In this document: one piece after another, positions 11,101-23,167 of the stretch | Numbering within the stretch: position 1 is the first letter of the stretch | Layout of the letters: each line of letters starts with the position of its first letter | DNA from: Usnea hakonensis | Taxonomy: Eukaryota > Ascomycota > Lecanoromycetes > Lecanorales > Parmeliaceae | DNA: 64,000 nucleotides | Assembly (NCBI GenBank): GCA_013423325.1 | Contig: BLJB01000005.1 | Span: 248,001 to 312,000, forward strand | Reading direction: 5' to 3' | Translations under genes and position numbers: made by a program | Notes under the pieces: model-generated | What the model was told of the DNA's origin: nothing | Seen by the model: the letters and a program-made list of their open reading frames with translations, nothing else | Database searches by the model: none

Positions 11101-14100
11101 GAAATTCACTCAGCGCGCTTGTTTGCAGGCTCTCTCCTTCACTAGCCTCGTCCTCTTCATAGTCGAAGCCGTATGTCGTGAAGTGCGGCACTCTGAATAC
11201 CCAAATGCCAGTGTCTTTTTCGTATCTGACAAACTCTGTGCCACCAACTTTGCGGAGACGATCGATATGCTTGTTGAATCGTGGGCCACTCTTTTCGGGC
11301 AACAACGTCCTCCTATCTTTCTGTCTTGGCCAAGAATTCGCCAGGTAGATGGTAGATGGAACATTGAGCCCTTTTCCTAGTGCTGGCTTCTTTGTCTGAT
11401 CAGGATAGACCGTAAGTGAACGAAGCTCGATGAGTACAATATTGCCATAAATGTCTTTCAAGTCTGTAAAAGAGAGATCGACAGGCTTATTGAACTCAAC
11501 GCGGCCGCAGCCGTCACGCCCGACGCTGAAATTACTGACTTGCTTTCGTTGCTCTTTAGGCAACTTCATTAATTCGTTTTCCGTTGGTTTCATCCAATAA
11601 GCTCCTGGCTGCTGATCGTCTTGGGGCGTTTGGAAAGGCGCTCGTGAATTGGATGAGCTCGAAGGCTCTGAAGACTCGTCTTCGTGGACAATGGCAAGCT
11701 CATTGCCTCTTACTTGTTCCATCTCCGGCTGTTGTGCGATTCCATTTGTCTTTGCTCCGTTAAGTCTACTGTGTCCTCGCGATGGAGACCGGAGGAAGCC
11801 TTGCTCTTCCGCGCTGGGCGTAGCCGAGGTTGTCATATCTACCCCGTTAACACCGTTGGTACCATTGATCTGATTACCATCGAGATTCTCTCCATTGCCA
11901 CCGACAGTGCTAGCATCGAAGCTGACTTTCTTCTTCAAAATACCTGGCTGTTTCGACTGATCGCTTTTTTCTGGACTTGGCAAAGCTGGAAAGGAACCAT
12001 TTTCGCCAAAAAGGTCTGGTGTGCGTAGACTACGATCAATGGTGAGCCTCTTCAGGCTGCCAGCACCGCCATATCGGGAGCTTCCAGCAGAAAAAGCACC
12101 CGGCGTAAGAATGCTCTCTGAATCGCTGTCAAAATTTCGACGAAGGTTGCTGGTCGACAAGCTCTTGCCAAGTCCTCGGCCGATGCTACCAAACATCAAG
12201 CTGCTGCTCAGGCCACCAGGCGTGCTTGCATTGCTCGTGGCGCTACCAGGGGTCACGTAGGTGGAATAAGAAAATCCGAATCCGCGCTTTTGGGGAGTGG
12301 CGAGACGTGAGGCTGCATTCGGAGCCATTTTGTAATGCGGTAGGATGGCACTCTTCTTCATCTTCTGCTTGATGTTGATAGGAGTAGCCAAAGGGCCAAC
12401 GGCCACTGGCGGCGGTGGCAAACCTGAAAAAATGGAAGGACTGCCGTATGCGTTGTTGGGATCAACCAACGATGCATTGAATACTTGGGGAGGCGATAGG
12501 GCGTTTGGCTGCTGCGGTTGTTGCTGAGAATTGCCGAAAAGGCTTGAGCCCTGACCGTTATTGGTGTTACCGAAGAGGCTTCCACCTTGCTGCTGCTGCT
12601 GCTGCTGATTGTTCGTACCGAATATGTTCCCACCCGTGGACTGTTGGTTGTTGTTGTTATTATTATTGTTTAGGTTCCCAAACAAGCTACCGCCTGTGCC
12701 TCCTGTAGAGCCGCCGAATAGACCCCCAGGCTTTTGCTGCTGGTTGTTGTTTCCGAATAGACTGCTGGCAATTTGCTGGTTCTGGTTGGCATTGTTATTG
12801 TTGTTGCCGAATCCCGAGAAAAGGCCGCCGGCCTGGTTTGAATTTGCCGTGTTGGGCGTTGAGAAAAGGTTACCACCTGTCGCAGCTGGCTTGGGCGCGA
12901 AGAGCGAACTTCCAGACGACTGATTATTATTATTCCCAAAGAGACTCCCTGAAGAGCCTTGCTGAGTATTCTGGTTCAAGTTCCCAAATAGACCGGCACC
13001 TCCTTGATTGTTTGCAGTTGAGTTGCCGAAGAGTCCGCCAGGCTTTTGCTCTTGTTGCTGCTGATTACCAAAGGTTCCGAAGGCCGATGGAGCGTTGGAC
13101 TGATTTTGATTTTGAGTCCCAAAGCCACCGAATGGGTTTGGCTGAGCTGGCTGCTGCTGCTGTTGCTGCCCAAACGCTGAGTTGGTCTGACCAGTATTGC
13201 CGAAGATACCACCACTGGTGTTCGTAGTATTGTTATTGTTGCCAAACCCTGTAGTACCAGTTCCAAAACCTCCCCCGGTAGTGCCAGTTGTCTGACCAAA
13301 TGAGAATGGCTTCGACTGTTGCTGCTGCTGTTGGTTATTGCTGCCAAATATACCGCTCCCAGCACCAAATCCGGACCCAGTACCGTTTCCTGAGCCGAAG
13401 CTACCAGTCGTCCCTCCTGTAGTACCGAAAATTCCACCACTTTGCTGAGACGTCGAGGCAGCGTTGCTTTGTCCAAAGAGACCGCCGCTCGTCCCAGGTT
13501 TCGTGTTGAAAAGACTACCGCCAGCATTACCGGTGCCAAAAGCAGATTGAGCTGGCTGAGTAGTGCCGAAAGGAGAATTTGACGTCGGAGCTTGACCAAA
13601 GAGTCCTCCTCCTGTATTGTTGGCTGGTTGACCAAAGCCGCTTGTCGTATTCTGTGGCTGTCCAAACCCTCCAAAGTTGGTTTGTCCGAATGCTGCAGGC
13701 TGGCCGCTGGCGTTGCCGAAACGTCTTCCTTGGTTGTAATCCGCGAGACGCAGCTCCTGGGAAATTTTAGTCTGATTCTGGCACTCGACAATGTAGGTTA
13801 CTAACCTCGAAAGAAAAGTTCTTATATGGCTGCATGAAGCTTATGCTTTGGAAATGATTGTTCGTGCTACCGGTGCCCTCCTTCTCAGTGTACGCCGAAA
13901 ACGGCGTGCTGCCCGTACCTTGACATTCAGGAGTGTTTATACTAAGGGCAGAGCTTATAGGGTGTCCGAATGCACCAGTTTGCTGCTGGTTGTTGGTCGA
14001 TCCGAAACCTCCTCCTGCGTTGCCGCCACCGAATAAGCCCCCTCCAGTGTTCCCGCCTCCAAAGGCTGGCTTCTGTGTCGACCCGAACAGCCCCCCACCA

Positions 14101-14884
14101 GCATTGTTACTGTTGTTGTTATTGTTATTGGCAGTGTTACCGAATCCTCCAAATCCGCTCGTGGATCCTGTGGTAGCAGTACCGCTGCCGAAAAGGCCAC
14201 TTCCGCTTGTGGTGGTTGCGGCGCCAAATGTTGGCCGGGTTTGCCCAAACGGAGTAGAATTATTCGCGCCACCTCCAAAGCCTCCTGTACCTGTAGCAAA
14301 AACAAATATAGATTAGCTCGGTGTCTGGAGGGATGTCTCAAGAATTTTTCGCATTTGATCAAACAAGCCCAAAGGCACTTGGGCCAGTAACTCCTCGCTC
14401 AAACATGACCCGCGCCAATCTTGAGGTGTGGGTGACGATGATCGCAATTGCGATAAATCCCAAAGGAAGTGCTGCCTCTCGCCATTTTCTTTTGCTTTTT
14501 CTTTTGACAGAATCGGCGCGGAGACGCTAGCTTTCGAAGATCGATGGAAGGCAGCATTGATATTAGACGTACCTGATCCGAAGCCACTGCCTGTATTTGG
14601 AGTGTTGCTGCCGAAGAGCGTCGAGCCACCAGAACCAAAGCCGCTGTTCTGAGGTTGACCAAATCCTAGGTGCCACAAGAGGGAGGTGTCAGACGATGAT
14701 GATCCCGAAGCGCTTTGATGGTACCAGGAGGCGCCGATGGAAGCCCATAGACTAGCTTCAGCGCCGCGAAGGGGAGACCCAGATGTGACCCACCTGTGCT
14801 TGTAGTATTATTGTTCGAACCAAACCCTCCGAAGCCCGTGCTCTGTTGCTGGTTGTTGCTCTGCCCAAATCCAGAGAAAGCCAT
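8123..14884 (-). CDS. nup145: Nucleoporin NUP145 / Nup98-Nup96 precursor with FG repeats and autoproteolytic domain
   Basis: Precursor of two nuclear pore proteins: an N-terminal Nup98-type FG nucleoporin and a C-terminal Nup96/Nup145C scaffold of the Y-complex. Proposed exons (minus order): 14884-14794, 14665-14573, 14290-13806, 13756-10367, 10213-9950 and 9895-8123, giving 2031 residues with frame kept at all five junctions. It starts MAFSGFGQSNN and carries many GFG/GLFG repeats with N/Q-rich spacers to about residue 480. A GLEBS-like Gle2-binding stretch (SFMQPYKNFSFEELRLADY) spans the exon 3/4 junction near residues 212-230. The autoproteolytic fold ends in VPHFTTYGF, putting the cleavage between Phe1082 and Thr1083. 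The C-terminal half is alpha-helical Nup96, with WELASILFDD and FWKRQCQETAMKA. The 153-nt and 282-nt introns are long for this window and could hide small exons. Identification is strong. Confidence 0.93.
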
Positions 14885-15525
14885 TGCGACTAAATTTGGT
14901 GAAGGTCACTGCAAGCCGTCCGTGCCTTTCACCAAAGTTGGGGTGAGAGAGGTCCACAGTGAGGGTGTTGAAACATGAAAGGCGTAGAGAGGTCTGGACA
15001 CACTGCTAACGCGCAAAAGGGGCGAGCTATAGACGACAGCGAAAAGGTCTAGTAGCCTAGTCAATAGGGTATCGCATAATTTGTGATAAGAATGGGGTCA
15101 AAAGGAGAGACTCGAAGCTTAGATAAGGTAGAGAAGAATAGAGACGCGTTTTATATTACAATTTTGGGGAGAGGTGGAATTGCGCTAAAATTCCCCACTA
15201 GAGCAATGCAATAGGGCTGAGGCATCGTAGCAGGCTCCAGGTACTGTACCGAAAGGCAACACAGTTATGAATAAGAGAAAACAACACTCATGACTCATAT
15301 TCAGATAAATGTTTGCTAATGTCTAGATGTCTGAAATTGAGTAGTCAATCTGTTGATTGAAATCTGTTAATTGACCTCTCCTGACTTCCCTATTTGCTGG
15401 AAGACCCTGCATTTCTTAAGAATAATGAATACCCCCCAAATACACTCCTCATCATGCATAATGAAGTCAAAAACTCCCTGCCGTGCTAAAGTTGGATGTC
15501 TACCACGGTGTACCAGCGCTTTCTG
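14885..15525. other. Intergenic, NUP145 promoter region and 3' flank of the J-protein gene
   Basis: AT-rich in its central part (around 15100-15400) with no credible ORF. Both neighbours are transcribed leftwards, so the NUP145 promoter should lie here. Confidence 0.45.
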
Positions 15526-16624
15526 TTATTTCTTTTGAGCGATGCCCTTCTTTTTTGTCTTTCTCCCTTTCGCACTCTTTTTCTTTGCCTTGGCCGGCTT
15601 CGTATCGTCTTTTTCCTCGGTCTCAGATACAGGAGAATCATTCTCCAGGTCTATCTCCCCTTCATCCTCCTCGAACTCTTCAACAGCATCAGCTTTCGCT
15701 GCCCGCTGCTTCTTCTGTCGGTTCTTCTGGAAAAGGTCTTCTGGGGGTTCCTCAACCTTTCTCTTCTTTCCATTCTGGGCCTTTGCACTACCCTTTATAG
15801 GCGCCGCGTACTTTGCCGCAAGATCATCCAGAAATGCATCTGCCCTGCCTTTCTGTCTTTGCTGTATCAATTCCGCAAGATCTGGGCCTTCATCCTTCTT
15901 CGACCCCTTCTTCTTTGATTTTGTGGCACCATCACCGAATATTGAGTCGTACTTTCCCAGCTTCTTTGCATGTTCTTCCGCCTCCTTGCCCTCTCTCAGC
16001 GCTTTCGCCCGTCGTTGATCTCGTTGCTTCTGGGTCTCCTTAGTGTACGCATCGTACGCCTCGATCTCACCACCTTCAATCGCGTGTCCAATATATCCTC
16101 GAAAACGTTCTTCGTCATGGAGAGGGTTGCTGAGCATGACTTGATTGAAGATTGTATTGAGCTTGCCCTTAGCTTGGGTATAGGCTTTTAGAACATCATG
16201 CCTCTCCTCGTCTGAGCCCTGATATTTATCTTTGAAGCTGCCGATGGTACTCGACGTAACAGTATCAGCCCACTGTGCCCGGAAGAAATCAGTCCAATTG
16301 AAGTCGTCATTTTCGAGATCGAGAGACTCTGAGGTGTTGCCCGTAAGATCGTAGCGTCTGCGCCGTCGCTCATCTGAGAGAATAGCGTATGCGAAGGCAA
16401 TTTCTTGAAATTTGGTGTGGGCGGTCTCTTGGGCGTCGGGATGCGCTTTGTCTGAGAGCTTGTAAGCTTTGGATGAGATGCGCATGATGTTTTCACGTAC
16501 CTGGATGATGTCGTAAAGCTAATCTCTTGTATGCTGACTTTATAGCGCTGGACGTAGCAGTAGTTTCAATCTCAAGGACTTCGTATGGGTTGATGTCTGT
16601 GGGAGGGTCTGACAAGTCCTCCAT
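15526..16624 (-). CDS. DNAJC9-like nuclear J-domain protein
   Basis: J-domain co-chaperone of the DNAJC9 type; animal DNAJC9 is an Hsp70 co-chaperone that also binds histones H3-H4. Two exons, 16624-16501 and 16451-15526, joined by a 49-nt intron, give 349 residues. The intron falls inside the signature HPD tripeptide: CAT-CCA-G is completed by AC, giving LRHHPDKAHPDAQ near residues 36-48. A J-domain follows (KFQEIAFAYAILSDERRRRRYD), then a conserved helical region (DFFRAQWADTVTSS). The Lys/Glu-rich tail (GKKRKVEEP, KKKSAKGRKTKKK) resembles nuclear localisation signals. Unspliced reading would lose the HPD motif, which supports the intron. The exact orthologue name was not assigned. Confidence 0.9.
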
Positions 16625-17262
16625 AGCAGACCTAGCCAAGACACCTTCTGAACCCCTTTTTATCACGAGGCACTTGATCTTTACACTTCACGAGGCCTGG
16701 GATGACAGCCACTGTTTTGCTAATGAGTAAGTAATGATTGGTGTTTGTGTTGGTAGAAATCTGGAAGGGTGACGCGACTTCGCGATATGCCGGAATTATA
16801 TCCGTAGTCGTGGGACTAGTGCCACTCTAGGTGAGGCTAAAAATTGGCCTTATCTGATCGTCAAATTTTTGCCGGAATCTAGGAATTTGAATTATAATAA
16901 ACGACTTTCAAAACCTGGTAAATGGGTTCTTGAAATGCTCAACTATAGTGTCCGCAAATCAAGGACAACCAATCGCCAGGTCAAGTTTTAAGTAGGGGGA
17001 TTGCGTTTTAAAGTCGTTCGCAGTTCTTGGGCGCTAAGGTTCTTGTTGAACACGTACATCGTGCAAGTCTAATGGGTGTGGGGCGGCATGAGGTTGGGAG
17101 TTCTGAGGGAGGACACCATTGGCTAGGGTAGTCACATAAGTAAGATTCAGTTGTCGTTATCTCTGAGTAGGGAGTATGGTAGATTATGGACATCTTTTCG
17201 CAGCCCACAATACAGCTATGCTTTGACACTCTAAATCTTCCAATTCCAAAGCACAAAGCCTT
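16625..17262. other. Intergenic, J-protein promoter side and USP 3' flank
   Basis: No supportable gene. A minus-strand 82-codon ORF at 17008-17256 has no recognisable features and sits just downstream of the universal stress protein stop. The interval from 16840 to 16930 is AT-rich. Confidence 0.45.
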
Positions 17263-19169
17263 TTAATCGATTTTCGCTTCAGCTAGTCGTCTGGACGGTG
17301 TTAAGTTATTTGCGAGACGGACGTTGGGAGATACGATTTTTGTCTTGCGACCGGAAAGCTTCTTGCGGGCTACCATGACTGGAGCCTACAGGGATTAGCG
17401 GGAACGGAGCAGGAGAGAAAGGAAAATGTTGAGGTAAATTTCAAGCTGATGAAAGGGGCAATTGGTCAAGATGAGAACTAGTTGGTTGGAGGCTTATTCA
17501 ATGACTTAGAAAAATAGGCTGATTTGGAGGATGTCTGTTGTGATTACTGGCGGAGGGTTACAACATACTGAAGATTTGGTAACGAGGTAGTTTGAAAAAG
17601 AGCCGAGGAGGACACTGTATTCTGTATTTAGCCATGTCTAACGCTTCTACTGTACGTTGATTGGCTTACCCCTTGAGAGCACTGCGTCCACGAGAGCCAA
17701 TGATGACAAGTGTAGGTTTGAGCCCATCAATCTGCAGAATCGTGAGCCCCTTTGAAAGGACTTGTGGAACGGGATGGATGACGTACAGCTTCAGTGACCA
17801 TGTACTTCGGACTCTTGCAATGAATGACTTCGATAGCAAGCCTGACCTGCAGCTTCGTCTTTCGCAAAAACCTAAGGCAGGTCTCGGACAACTTCTCAAT
17901 AGCATGCGTCCTTTCCTGTTTGGCGTTCGATCGAGATCTAGAATCTGCTGATGCCGCTGCACTGGATCTTCGAGACCCAGGAAGGAGACTCGCTTTGGTT
18001 AACATTAAAGGCCCTTTCTGTGATGCGACAGTCATTTTGTCCATCACTGCTGTAGTGTCTTGAATTGCTTTGGCTCCCTCACCAATAGGGAGACTGTCTC
18101 CCGTTACACCAGTGCCGATTTCCTCGTCAACGGCGTAAACTGCAAGAAGCGTGTCGCCATCACGCAAGACTGTACCAATGGTCCACTCCAAAGCGTAGGC
18201 AGCTTCGCTGCTCAAGTCTGTAGCCACAAGATATGTCCGTAGTCTCCTTGTGCCTTCTTCAGCTTCTTTCTGCATCTGTGCAAAATCACCTCTGATCATC
18301 GTCTGAATGACTCGATGAGGGATTGAGCTGTCAATAGGAGACGTGTTGATTTTCAGTTTTTGAGCCCGGCGGATGTCATTGAGCTCTTCTGAGTCCGAAG
18401 TACTAGGACTTGGACCTCGACTGACAGTCCGATCGTAATTTGTACTCGGACGCACGATAAACTTCTTAGATGTCGAAACAGGCTTCTCGCCTTCAGGAGC
18501 CGTGACTGTCACTGCTGGTCGTTCTTCTGATACCGCAAGCGGACTTCTCGGTGTTGTCCGATCGATCTCCTTGACTTCTCTCTCCCTACCTCTAACCTTT
18601 ACCGAGCTTAGAGGCTCATCTCCAGAGCTCCAAGCTTGTGGGTCATCGTCACTACTATCGATTGCACCCTCTCTATCGGGATCGTCCACATAGTGATCCT
18701 TCTTCAGTCGCCCCACTCCAGCAGAGGATAAGATGTCGCTGCTTGATGACAATGACCTCTGACTTTGATTCAATCGAGACGAGGGAGACTTCGAACCTGT
18801 TTTCAGGATTCCGGTACTTGAACTATGCCTTGCTACGTTCTTTCGCAGTGGCCCGAACGATAGACCTCGCCTAATAGCTTCGTGGGGCTCGATGCTTGTT
18901 TTTCTGCGGGCTTCTGAAGGGCCTCCAACTTGTACAAGCTGTTGCTTTCTATGATCAAAGCTCTCGAGACTTGCCCCTCGAGCTCCACCACTCGCAGAAT
19001 TCGATGTGCTATCAGGATTCGATGTGCTATCAGGCAAAGTGTTTATGGTGTCGAGGTCAGAGGCTTGAGCCTCTGTTGGCTGATTGATTGTACTCTTGTC
19101 TTTTTTAGCTTCTTCTCCAATTTGGGTCTCTTGCGAAGGACCGAAAGCATCCGTAGGCATAGTCGGCAT
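17263..19169 (-). CDS. Universal stress protein (USP/UspA) domain protein with long disordered N-terminus
   Basis: Fungal universal stress protein, an alpha/beta nucleotide-binding fold; the precise physiological role is unknown. Exons (minus order): 19169-17787, 17731-17670, 17614-17569 and 17385-17263, giving 537 residues. The UspA core begins near residue 310 (RTYLVATDLSSEAAYALEW) and ends with the ATP-binding G-2x-G-9x-G(S/T)-like segment VIIGSRGRSALKGVLLGS, followed by NYLVTKSSAPVMVARKKL. This C-terminal signature is recovered only after removing three introns, one of 183 nt. The N-terminal 300 residues are Ser/Pro-rich and probably phosphorylated, and contain an imperfect hexapeptide repeat (DSTSNP, 19005-19040). 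The start at 19169 is chosen because further upstream in frame there is no ATG. It shares a 665-bp divergent promoter region with the methyltransferase gene. Confidence 0.88.
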
Positions 19170-19834
19170 AGCTATTTCCGTTGAGATCTGGTTGTTGGAC
19201 CTGGGCAATTCGGATGAGGCCAGCGCTTTGTCGAATTTTCAGGTGGACTAATTGCGCAGTCTACTTGCGTATATATTTTGCAGATTGTGGTCCTTGTTTA
19301 TTACTGGTCAGCTTGAATATTTCTCCTTCATCTACACTAGCTTCCGTGTAAATAAGATGGTTTTGATCAACGTAGAATCGGAGATGGTCGCGGATGTCCA
19401 AGTATGCTCGCACGTCCACAGAACATCATTGTCTTGAGTCGTAACATTGCGTGAGTCATAGGATTCAACGTTTGCATGTCCTTGCGAATAAAGATGAGCC
19501 CATTCGGAAAGGTCGTATACTCTTCTATCAAAGTCTTCCTCATTGCAATATGGAAGGACGATAGATTGTTATGATCACTTTTTCCACAATTAGGCCCCAC
19601 TCCCTTGGCACCTTGGCAAGCGACCGGCATGAACCTTATTATCTCGTGGGGTGCCTCAGCCCCTCACGAGGTCAGCCCAAAGAGAGATCAACAAGTACTC
19701 TAAAGTTTAACTTTAAGTCGGGGATCCCTCGTTCCTCTCAGCTCATCGCCATTTCTTCCAAGACAGCTTTAGCAATCTTATCCTCCGGCATCCACACATG
19801 AGTAATTATATTCTGTAAACCACAGTCTAGCAAC
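19170..19834. other. Divergent promoter region, USP (-) / methyltransferase (+)
   Basis: The 665 bp between two divergent start codons is expected to hold both promoters. No ORF with coding character and no obvious repeat is present. Confidence 0.45.
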
Positions 19835-20635
19835 ATGCCAGCTCAGTACGACACTATTCAAGCACCTTATGACGAGATCCGCAAAACTTCCAACGCCTTT
19901 ATCGAGCGCGCTAACGTCCAAGAAGCTGTTGCACCGTACATTGAAAATGCGCGTGTTCTTGACCTCGCGTGTGGAACTGGCTTCTACTCTTACCAATTTT
20001 TAAAATGGGGAGCTCTCAAGGTCACCGGAGTAGATATTAGCTCAGCTATGATCGACGAGGCCCGCGCCGCAAGCTTTCAGACACCATCGAAGAGCGCGGC
20101 CATAAATTTCATATTAGCTGATTGCTCAAGACCATCGTCGTATGAAGGCGGCCCTTTCGATATCGTTTTTGGCGCTTGGTTACTGAACTACGCTCCTACG
20201 GGCAAGGATATGGTAGAGATGTTCCGCAACGTCGCGCTCAATCTCAAAGACGGCGGACATTTCGTCGCCGTGATGCCGCCACCGACACAAGACCCTGCGG
20301 CTTTCGTGGAGGCTGAAGCGGAAGCCAGACCGAGCCAATCAGGTGGATCGGGTGGCTTGTTCTGCACTGTTACCGGGGTGGTGGAGGATGGGATTACTAT
20401 GCACGGGCATGCGGACACGAGACACGGTGCTTTGGACTTTGATTGTTATCATTTAAGAAAGGACGTATATGAGACCTCTGCGAGAGAAGGTGGCCTTCGC
20501 GGTGAGTTGGTGTGGAGCGTGACTCACGTGCCTGACAACTTCTTGGAGCATCGTGAGGGTGGTGCTAGTATCGAAGAGCTCAACAGCTATAACGTGACAC
20601 CACACTTCGGGGTGCTTGTTGTTGCAAAGTCGTAA
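19835..20635 (+). CDS. Class I SAM-dependent methyltransferase
   Basis: Intronless, 266 residues. It has a Rossmann-type methyltransferase fold: motif I VLDLACGTGFYS (about residues 41-52) binds S-adenosylmethionine, VTGVDISSAMIDEAR (68-82) is motif II with the acidic Asp, FILADCSRP (96-104) is motif III, and FDIVFGAWLLNYA (112-124) is motif IV. The late region (LNSYNVTPHFGVLVVAKS) matches small fungal methyltransferases often annotated as toxin-biosynthesis or generic methyltransferases. The substrate cannot be inferred, and no biosynthetic backbone gene lies nearby. The ATG at 19835 gives the usual family N-terminus (YDTIQAPYDEIR), so the gene appears complete. Confidence 0.92.
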   Translation: MPAQYDTIQAPYDEIRKTSNAFIERANVQEAVAPYIENARVLDLACGTGFYSYQFLKWGALKVTGVDISSAMIDEARAASFQTPSKSAAINFILADCSRPSSYEGGPFDIVFGAWLLNYAPTGKDMVEMFRNVALNLKDGGHFVAVMPPPTQDPAAFVEAEAEARPSQSGGSGGLFCTVTGVVEDGITMHGHADTRHGALDFDCYHLRKDVYETSAREGGLRGELVWSVTHVPDNFLEHREGGASIEELNSYNVTPHFGVLVVAKS

Positions 20636-21455
20636 GAGGAAAATAGGATCTATTTCGACGGCGCCCTTCGCACCGAAATGATAATAGCACTCCTGTTACA
20701 GGAAGACCAGGATTTTACTCCGATATGATCCCGGGGGGTTCATTCAGCATCTGATGCCGGCAGGTTATCCAAGTAATGAGTTATTTTTGTTGAAGAAAGG
20801 TAGCAGCACCGAAAAATTGGAAGTGAAATGATGGATAGAGGCAACCACAGGTCCCCTAAGACTGAGAAGCTCCTCAATGGATACGCCTTACGACAATGTG
20901 CATCATTGTTGGTGCCTCCAAACCCCAAATGGGACTTGAGACTACCTACCTCTTGAGTATTTATCCAAGTATTCTTCCGCTCTGCGGAAAGTTCTTACGG
21001 GACGATCTACACAGTATATGGTGTCTGACACTTTGCGCGCGCTGCTAGCAAAAACAAAAAGAGAAAAGGATTTACGGTTGCCAGTGTCTTCTTTTCGTGC
21101 TCGCGCAAATGGTAATCTTTGGTCTTCGTAATGTATTATCTACCCGTTCTGCAACTTGCTCAGGTCTTTCCTTTCGTGGCTTTTTTTCCCCGGGCGGGAT
21201 TGTCATTCTCACTCTTATTTGAATCAATCCCATTTTGATATCTTGCATAGTGGGTTTAGGTCAATGCACATGTGTCAATTTGAAGTCCTTTAGACCAGAT
21301 CGGGATAACAGTCCTGACATCGGCGTGGGGGCTGCGCAGATCGTCTAGCTATCGCTTCTAAAAATAGACCATCATTGCAAGGTCATTGCTTACAGTCATC
21401 TCTCTGCCTATATTACATGAGCCTCTCAAGTTCAAATCTGAGCCATGCGCAAACC
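20636..21455. other. Intergenic
   Basis: 820 bp without a supportable gene. The minus-strand ORF at 20740-20928 has no features. The sequence is ordinary apart from a T-rich run near 21180. Confidence 0.4.
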
Positions 21456-22719
21456 ATGGCGGACGTTCCAAAGCCCACAGCAGTGGACCCATCCGACAGA
21501 GCGTTTCTAGCTACCGAAACTCCATCCGTTGAAAGACTGCCGAGTGAACATCAAGCAGCAGTATTAGATTTTGACCGAGTCAATTCCTCGCTTGGGAAGC
21601 CAAGCGAAAAGAAACATCTCAAGATCTTAGACATTCTCGTCGTTCTAGTAAGGTGGATATGCCTTGCCGTTGCAATCATTACCATTACGCCTCGCTTGGA
21701 CGTTGCTTGGACTCTTCGACTTGAGCATCAACTTCAAATAATCGGCCTCATGCTCAGTATCATGAGCCAGTGCACTCAAATCCTCGCACCGACACTCTGG
21801 ATCATGATAGAGGCTTGGTTGGGCAGGCCCAAATTACAGAATTTCGATGTTATTTTTTCGAAATTCAATCATGGTAGCTAACGCTCATTTGGTTTGGCGA
21901 GCTTTGTTGCTGGCGTTCATCCTTTTGCCTATCGGCCTGGTGTATAAGGTCTTTGTGGGAGGATATTACACATGTATTCGGTAACCATAGAAGCTCTTAT
22001 TGTATGACAGGAGCGCCTGGATTAACAAGAATCACTGTTCTAAAATTTGGTCATGCGTACATGACCAACGCAACTCTACCGTTCATCATGGCTTCGGCAG
22101 ATTACGAGACTCTGCCATCTTTCCCGCAAACCCATGGATTCAATAATCTCGTTCTCTCTAATACATCGTCCGCATTTCTGGACGCACCACTGCCTGATGA
22201 AGTCCTGCCACTGCAGCAGAGCTTGGCCCAGGACACTACCAGTACCTTCACTCTCACAGCAGATGTGCACGCAACGGCCACGACATACAACCACTCCATT
22301 GAAACTTTCCAGATGAAGACGCTTTCTGGAACTTCTACCTCAATCAATCTGGCGTGAACAGCACATCAGATTCTTTCGCACGTGGCGTATCCTGGATCGA
22401 CCTGGGCAGTAACAAAACTCTGGGCTTTCTCACCGGAAAAACTGCGTCTTGGATAATCCTATCATCCTTCCAAGAACAGGACCGTTTGAATTCTACAGAA
22501 AAATGGGTCCCCGCATTCCGAGCCAACGCATTCCTATTCAACACTCGTCGCGAAATCTGCAAAGCCACATGGTACATTACCTATGATTCGTTGCAACTTG
22601 TTGAATGGGGCAGTTGCACCGTATCATCGCCGCTACCAAACCAAGACCTCCTTGTGCACCGCAGTAGGCTCATTTTGAGCCTTTCAATTCCCAGTCTTCG
22701 CTTCACGACTGGAATGTAG
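21456..22719 (+). pseudogene. Frame-disrupted fungal multi-pass membrane protein
   Basis: Coding sequence resembling an uncharacterised fungal membrane-protein family, spread over three frames. The first part (ATG 21456, MADVPKPTAVD) has a hydrophobic segment LDILVVLVRWICLAVAIITI and ends at a TAG/TAA context at about 21880. In another frame the next piece reads WRALLLAFILLPIGLVYKVFVGG (21894-21957). A third frame continues WEDITHVFGNHRSSYCMTGAPGL (from 21956). Near 22305 the frame changes again to DAFWNFYLNQSGVNSTSDSFARG, ending at 22719. I found no GT-AG introns of sensible size and phase for the first two shifts, so small indels are the simplest reading. A recent pseudogene or assembly errors are both possible. 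Confidence 0.55.
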
Positions 22720-23167
22720 TCGATGTTCTTTTTGTTCGCCCATTAGGAGATGGCAAGCATATATATTCTTATCGTTTATGGGAAGGGAAACACTTCTAGA
22801 GACATTCAGTTCAGAAGTGGTAGCCGTTGTCCGACTATGTTGTAGTCTCTATTGTCATAGACAGGTGGGAGGAGAGTGAATGGGGGATAGAGGCAGTTGG
22901 GATGAGATTGGGATAGAGGGGTTCAGGGCTCAGGGCTCTGATGTTGTGTCGTATTTTGGATGGCTGGGGGAGATGGGGTTCTGCGTCGGGTTCTTGTAGT
23001 GGTTTTGAGGTTGGGTTTGAGGGTCATATGGGATTGAAGAGAGTTGGAGGCTTGGAAATTTCATTGGATGGAAGCAGAAGTAGCTTGTGGAGCATGGGCA
23101 TGGACAAACAGGAAGCTTTTCTTGGGCTTGAGTAGCAGTATGTACAATGACCTTTGTAATTGTTTGA
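22720..23167. other. Intergenic
   Basis: G-rich on the + strand (22860-23060), between the membrane-protein relic and the convergent 3' end of the uS7m gene. No gene is supported. Confidence 0.4.

Noticed and set aside
12976..13791. Long minus-strand ORF (271 codons) and other ORFs over the FG-repeat part of NUP145
   Set aside because: They are out-of-frame readings of the repetitive N/Q/G-rich coding DNA; the correct frame has FG repeats and continues through the GLEBS-like segment.
19835..20635. Secondary-metabolite cluster around the methyltransferase
   Set aside because: No polyketide synthase, peptide synthetase or terpene cyclase occurs in the window; adjacent genes are housekeeping.
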